Source of the DNA: Thermoplasmata archaeon
GTDB lineage: Archaea; Thermoplasmatota; Thermoplasmata; B31-G17
Length of the DNA stretch: 12,331 nucleotides
Assembly (NCBI GenBank): GCA_003649915.1
Contig: QMTG01000021.1
Location: 1 to 12,331, forward strand
Direction: 5' to 3'
Shown in pieces: positions 8,935 to 12,331 of the stretch. The translations under genes were made by a program, and so were the position numbers. The notes beneath the pieces are model-generated. The model had not been told where the DNA came from. It saw only the letters and a program-made list of their open reading frames with translations, and did no database searches. Every line of letters begins with the position of its first letter. Position 1 is the first letter of the stretch.

Positions 8935-9845
8935 ACGGCAATTCCTATGATATCCCTTATGCTATTAACCCCCTCATTTTCCAAGAATGTCTCAATTTCG
9001 TTAGCAATCTCTGAGAAGGCAGAATAACCTCTATAGTAGACCGCGCTTCCGACCTGCACAGCGCTAGCCCCTGCCATAAAGTATTGTATTGCGTCCATCC
9101 CCCTACATATACCACCCACACCTATCACGGGAACAGATTGACCCACAGCGCTATAGATGGTGTAAACACAGTATATGCCTATGGGTAGGATGCCAGGACC
9201 ACTATACCCTCCGAAAATCGTAGAAAGTTCTGGCTTTTTCATCATGGGGTTGATGAGCATACCACGCACGGTATTTATGGCAACAATTGCGTCTGCTCCG
9301 CCCTCTACAGCCATTAATGCAATCTTTTGCAATGCGTGAGTGTTGGGTGTTAATTTTACAAAAACTGGTAGATCAATGCAAGACTTTACCTCTGTTACTA
9401 TCTCCTTTACAGCGTTTGGATCAACACCGAGTTCCATGCCAGTCCCAGGTACATGAGGACAACTTAGGTTTATCTCTACAGCATCTGCGCCTGAATCCCT
9501 TGCAATTTCGCACGCCTTAACAAACTCGTCAGCGTCTTTCCCAAAAACAGATGCAATAATCGGCACGCGGCACATTTTCTTTGCTTTTTCAATCTCTTTT
9601 GCCATGGCTCTCGCACCAGGGTTTGGAAGACCCATAGAATTGAGAATTCCATGCTTAAAGAGGGCGATTGTTGGGTTTTCATGCCCTGCCCTTTCCTCAA
9701 TACTGAACGATTTTGTAATGACTGCCGATGCACCACCCTCTTCCGCCCTTTTCATCGTTTCGGCACTTATTCCCAGTATGCCCGATGCTAACATCACGGG
9801 ATGCTTCAAACGTATTCCGCATACCTCCACACCAATATCAGCCAT
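8928..9845 (-). CDS. pyrD: Dihydroorotate dehydrogenase B (NAD+), catalytic subunit PyrD
   Basis: Oxidises dihydroorotate to orotate using FMN, passing electrons to PyrK. The product is 305 aa, normal for class 1B. Visible: N-terminal LKHPVMLASGI; the KSFSIEERAGHENP substrate/FMN loop; NSMGLPNPG; EINLSCPHVPG with Cys129, the catalytic base position of class 1 enzymes; VKLTPN with a conserved FMN-contacting Lys; and the FMN-phosphate loops IGVGGI and AVQVGSAV near the C-terminus. The start is ATG at 9843-9845, not the in-frame GTG three codons upstream: AAGGTGA (9851-9857) sits five bases before the ATG and the GTG lies inside that site. The stop is shared with the pyrK ribosome-binding site. 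It lies in an operon with pyrK downstream and a small membrane-protein gene 12 bases upstream. Catalytic Cys plus adjacent PyrK point to class 1B rather than a membrane-bound class 2 enzyme. Confidence 0.95.
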   Translation of the reverse strand: MADIGVEVCGIRLKHPVMLASGILGISAETMKRAEEGGASAVITKSFSIEERAGHENPTIALFKHGILNSMGLPNPGARAMAKEIEKAKKMCRVPIIASVFGKDADEFVKACEIARDSGADAVEINLSCPHVPGTGMELGVDPNAVKEIVTEVKSCIDLPVFVKLTPNTHALQKIALMAVEGGADAIVAINTVRGMLINPMMKKPELSTIFGGYSGPGILPIGIYCVYTIYSAVGQSVPVIGVGGICRGMDAIQYFMAGASAVQVGSAVYYRGYSAFSEIANEIETFLENEGVNSIRDIIGIAVR

Positions 9846-9850
9846 ATTTT

Positions 9851-9857
9851 TCACCTT
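9851..9857 (-). promoter_or_regulatory. Ribosome-binding site of pyrD
   Basis: The minus strand reads AAGGTGA, five bases before the ATG at 9843-9845 and just after the stop codon of the upstream membrane-protein gene (9858-9860). It contains the GTG that would otherwise give a slightly longer pyrD reading frame, so it argues for the ATG. Confidence 0.75.
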
Positions 9858-10232
9858 CTATGGGACTATTATCCTCACACCAAAAAATCTCAGCAGAATA
9901 ATGTATATTACATATGCCAGAACAAGGGAGAGAAATGCTATCCATATGCTATCGCGCCAATTATCGCCCTCCACATACTCAACAATAATATACCTCACAA
10001 CGTATATTGTGGAGAGGAAAACAATCATTGAGGATATTTCTCCAGCCCCAACAAAATTAAATACCGAAGCAATTATCGGCACTATTGCAACAACAATTAT
10101 TGCTGTTATGAAAAGCCTTACCACGTATAGGATATCAATATCTTCATAGCCAGTTATAAGCCTTGTTGCAAAATAGAGCCACACAGCGAGGACGATGGCG
10201 CTCACAAGCAGTATGATAATATTTGCCTCCAT
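9858..10232 (-). CDS. Small four-helix integral membrane protein of unknown function
   Basis: The product is 124 aa and I do not recognise the family. Four hydrophobic stretches (about residues 4-24, 34-62, 66-87 and 95-117) fill nearly the whole protein, joined by short polar loops (GYEDID, VGAGE, EGDNWRD). There are no cysteines or histidines, no obvious catalytic motif and no signal peptide apart from the first helix. The start is ATG at 10230-10232. The frame is open further upstream to 10373, but that extension would overlap the end of the preceding dehydrogenase gene and the TATA box, and it is polar and unlike the rest. No ribosome-binding site is obvious before the ATG, though a TATA box lies about 50 bases upstream. 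It is the first gene of the pyrD-pyrK unit, 12 bases before pyrD. A link to pyrimidine metabolism is only inferred from position. Confidence 0.75.
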   Translation of the reverse strand: MEANIIILLVSAIVLAVWLYFATRLITGYEDIDILYVVRLFITAIIVVAIVPIIASVFNFVGAGEISSMIVFLSTIYVVRYIIVEYVEGDNWRDSIWIAFLSLVLAYVIYIILLRFFGVRIIVP

Positions 10233-10278
10233 ACGGATGGGATATGCTCGTTTGTGTTTAAAATGATTTTTCCTTCCA

Positions 10279-10286
10279 CATATAAA
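10279..10286 (-). promoter_or_regulatory. TATA box of the membrane protein-pyrD-pyrK operon
   Basis: The minus strand reads TTTATATG, close to the archaeal TATA consensus. Its centre is about 50 bases before the ATG at 10232. A start of transcription about 25 bases downstream would fall near 10257, in an A-rich stretch, giving a leader of about 25 bases. No clear purine-rich BRE precedes it, because the upstream bases form the T-rich end of the previous transcript. Confidence 0.5.
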
Positions 10287-10300
10287 AATTAAAAGGGGGT
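10284..10300 (-). terminator. Probable T-rich terminator of the dehydrogenase operon
   Basis: Directly after the TAA stop at 10301-10303 the minus strand reads ACCCCC and then TTTTAATTTTT. T-rich runs alone can end transcription in archaea. It abuts and partly shares bases with the TATA box of the next operon, so the 68-base gap between genes seems to hold both an end and a new start. Confidence 0.5.
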
Positions 10301-11920
10301 TTATTTCATATAACCTCTTTCCCACCGCTTTGGTGGTACTGTGGTCTCTTTTATTGTTCTGGGGCTTAGCCATCTCAGCAGATTAAGCCACGAGCCTGCC
10401 TTGTCATTTGTTCCAGAGTTTCTAGCACCACCGAATGGCTGCCTTGCAACAATGGCGCCTGTTGGCTTATCGTTTATGTAAAAGTTGCCTGCAGCATACC
10501 TCAACATTTGCTCAGCCTTTACTATCGCCTCGCGGTCCTTGGCAAATATTGAGCCTGTGAGCCCATAGGGTGATGTTTCATCACACAGTTTGAGTGTTTC
10601 CTCGTATTTATCGTCATCGTAAACGTACACTGTGACAACAGGTCCAAAAATCTCCTCACTCATGAGTTTGCCCTTTGGATTCAATGCCCTAATCACTGTC
10701 GGACCTATAAACCAGCCCTTGCTTGAGTCGTACTCTCCTCCATACACAAACTCATACTCGTCACTGTATTCTTTGGCATATTCAATATACGACACTATCT
10801 TATTGAAAGCCTCTTCACTTATAACAGCGCCCATGAAATTGCTCAGATCGTCCACAGGACCATACTTGACCTTGGGCAACTCTCTGAGTAAAGCGTCCCG
10901 TATTTTATCCCACATACATCTCGGTACATAGACTCTTGAAACCGCAGAGCACTTTTGCCCCTGATATTCAAATCCTCCCCGTATTATATTGGCAACAACC
11001 TCGTCCACATCTGCGGAGGAGTGCACAAATATGAAGTCCTTTCCTCCAGTTTCGCCAACTATTCTTGGAAAGTTTCTATACTTCGTTACATTCTCCCCTA
11101 TCTTTCTCCAGAGTAGTGTCAGGGTTTCGTAGCTTCCAGTAAAGTGCAGACCTGCAAACATCGGGTGGCTTAGCAGGACATCAGAGTATTTGCTGGAAAA
11201 CGGGACGAAATTTATAACACCGGCTGGCAGACCAGCATCAATAAGCACACGCATGATTTCGTAGTTGCAGAATATCACCCATCTTGAGGGTTTCCAGAGG
11301 ACGACATTTCCAACAATCGCTGGTGCAGTTGGAAGATTTCCGCCGATGGAGTAGAAGTTAAAGGGCGGTATTGCGAGAATAAAACCCTCAAGAGGTCTCC
11401 AGTCAATCCTGTTCTTCTCACCAGGTGCTTGATCAGGCTGCTGCTCATATATGTACTTCATATAATATGCATTAAATCTCCAGAAATCAACGAGTTCTGC
11501 TAAATCAATCTCTGCCTCAAAGGGTGTTTTGGACATGTTCATCATTATTGCGGCAATATTTCTTATTCTTCGTGGCCCTGCAAGCATGTCTGCCGCCTTC
11601 ATAAACACAGCAGCACGATGATACCACTCCATGTTCGCCCATCTTTCCCATGCATCCATAGCCTTCTCAACAGCATCCAATAACTCGCTTTCCCCCGCCA
11701 TGTGCGCCCTTGCTAGAACGATGCTGTGATCATGCGGAGCCTTAACCTCCATCATATCGTCTGTCTTTACCTCCCTGCCGCCTATTATGAGGGGAATTTC
11801 CTCCGTTCTCTCCTTAATTTTCTCAAGTTCTCGCATAAGCAGTTCTCTTTCCTTGGTGCCTGTGGAGTAACTAAGGATGTTGTCCATCTCATTTTTTGGC
11901 TTTTCAATATTCCATATCAT
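10301..11920 (-). CDS. L-glutamate gamma-semialdehyde (1-pyrroline-5-carboxylate) dehydrogenase, ALDH4 type
   Basis: NAD-dependent oxidation of glutamate gamma-semialdehyde (from proline or ornithine) to glutamate, in the cytoplasm. The product is 539 aa, a single-domain enzyme without a PutA proline dehydrogenase part. The order of motifs matches the ALDH4A1 family throughout: APHDHS near the N-terminus, KAADMLAGPRR, EAEIDLAELVDFWRFNA, PFNFYSIGGNL (oxyanion Asn), VLWKPS, VGETGGKDF with general-base Glu290, QGQKCSAVSRVYVP with nucleophile Cys324, EEIFGPVVTVYVY, and the C-terminal YINDKPTGAIVARQPFGGAR and SGTNDKAGS. The start is ATG at 11918-11920, because GAGGTG (11927-11932) lies six bases upstream; an in-frame TTG at 11944 is inside the previous gene. 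It follows the ALDH7-type gene by 10 bases. The likeness to bacterial and eukaryotic ALDH4 suggests an acquired gene, but that is inference. Confidence 0.92.
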   Translation of the reverse strand: MIWNIEKPKNEMDNILSYSTGTKERELLMRELEKIKERTEEIPLIIGGREVKTDDMMEVKAPHDHSIVLARAHMAGESELLDAVEKAMDAWERWANMEWYHRAAVFMKAADMLAGPRRIRNIAAIMMNMSKTPFEAEIDLAELVDFWRFNAYYMKYIYEQQPDQAPGEKNRIDWRPLEGFILAIPPFNFYSIGGNLPTAPAIVGNVVLWKPSRWVIFCNYEIMRVLIDAGLPAGVINFVPFSSKYSDVLLSHPMFAGLHFTGSYETLTLLWRKIGENVTKYRNFPRIVGETGGKDFIFVHSSADVDEVVANIIRGGFEYQGQKCSAVSRVYVPRCMWDKIRDALLRELPKVKYGPVDDLSNFMGAVISEEAFNKIVSYIEYAKEYSDEYEFVYGGEYDSSKGWFIGPTVIRALNPKGKLMSEEIFGPVVTVYVYDDDKYEETLKLCDETSPYGLTGSIFAKDREAIVKAEQMLRYAAGNFYINDKPTGAIVARQPFGGARNSGTNDKAGSWLNLLRWLSPRTIKETTVPPKRWERGYMK

Positions 11921-11926
11921 ACTAAC

Positions 11927-11932
11927 CACCTC
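11927..11932 (-). promoter_or_regulatory. Ribosome-binding site of the ALDH4-type gene
   Basis: The minus strand reads GAGGTG, six bases before the ATG at 11918-11920. Its first two bases are the last two of the upstream gene's TGA stop (11931-11933). It fixes the start of the ALDH4 gene and suggests coupled translation with the ALDH7 gene. Confidence 0.75.
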
Positions 11933-12331
11933 ACTCAACGTCAAACCTCACACCCTGCGCCAGTGGAAGATCTTTCCCGTAATTTATGGTTACGGTCTGC
12001 CTTCTAGCGTAGAACTTCCAAGCATCGCTACCGCTTTCTCTCCCGCCTCCAGTATCCTTCTCACCGCCAAAAGCTCCACCGATCTCCGCTCCAGCAGTGC
12101 TTGTGTTAACATTGGCTATCCCGCAATCTGAGCCCTTATGGGAGAGGAAGTACTCCGCCTCTCGCACATCGGTGGTGAATATTGCGGAAGATAGGCCCTG
12201 AGGAACCGAATTATGAATCTTAACAGCCTCTTCAATCGTTGAGTACTTGAACACGTAGAGTATTGGAGCAAAAGTCTCCTCCTTCACAATTGGCATATCA
12301 GGCTTTGCCTCTATAATCGTTGGCATAACAT
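11931..12331 (-). CDS. Alpha-aminoadipic semialdehyde dehydrogenase, ALDH7 (antiquitin) type, C-terminal part (5'-partial)
   Basis: Only the last 133 residues are in the window. The frame is open at the right edge, so the ATG at 12324-12326 is an internal Met, not the start. Visible: EETFAPILYVFK, holding the conserved Glu of the NAD site; QGLSSAIFT; GSDCGIANVN; the glycine-rich GAEIGGAFGGEKDTGGGRES; SGSDAWK; and the C-terminal TINYGKDLPLAQGVRF. These match the C-terminus of antiquitin-type ALDH7 closely. The catalytic Cys and the usual general-base Glu would lie outside the window. The family oxidises alpha-aminoadipic semialdehyde to alpha-aminoadipate in lysine breakdown, and also accepts other aldehydes. 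It lies 10 bases before the ALDH4-type gene, probably co-transcribed. Full-length ALDH7 is about 510 aa, so roughly three quarters is missing because of the window edge, not gene decay. Confidence 0.9.
   Translation of the reverse strand, partial: VMPTIIEAKPDMPIVKEETFAPILYVFKYSTIEEAVKIHNSVPQGLSSAIFTTDVREAEYFLSHKGSDCGIANVNTSTAGAEIGGAFGGEKDTGGGRESGSDAWKFYARRQTVTINYGKDLPLAQGVRFDVE

Noticed and set aside
9852..9854. GTG at 9854 as the start of pyrD
   Set aside because: It lies within the AAGGTGA ribosome-binding site of the ATG at 9843-9845, which gives the normal family N-terminus.
10233..10373. N-terminal extension of the small membrane protein up to 10373
   Set aside because: It would overlap the end of the ALDH4 gene and cross the terminator and TATA box, and it encodes a polar stretch unlike the rest of the protein.
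11921..11944. TTG at 11944 as the start of the ALDH4 gene
   Set aside because: It lies inside the preceding ALDH7 coding region and has no ribosome-binding site; the ATG at 11920 has one at good spacing.

Overview
The window looks archaeal, most likely a euryarchaeon of the Thermoplasmatota kind; this is an inference at moderate confidence. The evidence is: ribosome-binding sites of the GAGGTGA/AAGGTGA type placed directly before starts; GTG as well as ATG starts; heavy use of ATA (Ile) and AGA/AGG (Arg) codons; a TATA-like box (TTTATATG) before one operon; T-rich archaeal-style terminators; a PyrD/PyrK pair with the archaeal arrangement; and a surface protein ending in one membrane helix followed by a zinc ribbon. 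No rRNA, tRNA, CRISPR array, insertion sequence or phage gene is visible.

Left part (1-7997, plus strand): one enormous gene, cut by the left window edge. It encodes at least 2,664 residues of a cell-surface protein. It holds the end of one Ig-like repeat, then 22 full tandem repeats of about 89-116 residues (SwmB/Big_5-like, with a 'D-x-x-x-P ... FSE ... D-x-x-GN' signature). These are followed by three further beta-sandwich-type domains (Ig/PKD-like, NEW3-like, CARDB-like), one transmembrane helix, a Lys/Glu-rich segment and a four-cysteine zinc ribbon. A hairpin plus T-rich terminator follows at 8049-8095.

Right part (8135-12331, minus strand, convergent with the giant gene). Reading in transcription order from the right edge, a two-gene unit encodes an ALDH7-type alpha-aminoadipic semialdehyde dehydrogenase (only its C-terminal 133 residues lie in the window) and an ALDH4-type L-glutamate gamma-semialdehyde (pyrroline-5-carboxylate) dehydrogenase. 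Together they suggest oxidation of lysine- and proline/ornithine-derived semialdehydes. A T-rich terminator and a new TATA box then separate this from a second unit: a 124-residue four-helix membrane protein of unknown function, pyrD (dihydroorotate dehydrogenase catalytic subunit) and pyrK (its iron-sulfur/FAD electron-transfer subunit). PyrD and PyrK together make the NAD-linked (class 1B) enzyme of pyrimidine synthesis.

Several apparent longest-ORF starts are wrong on inspection. The giant gene has no start in the window. PyrD, the ALDH4 gene and the membrane protein all start at internal ATG codons; for PyrD and ALDH4 a ribosome-binding site decides this. The window holds no clear new defence or mobile system. 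The most unusual item is the giant repeat protein with its intracellular zinc-ribbon tail.
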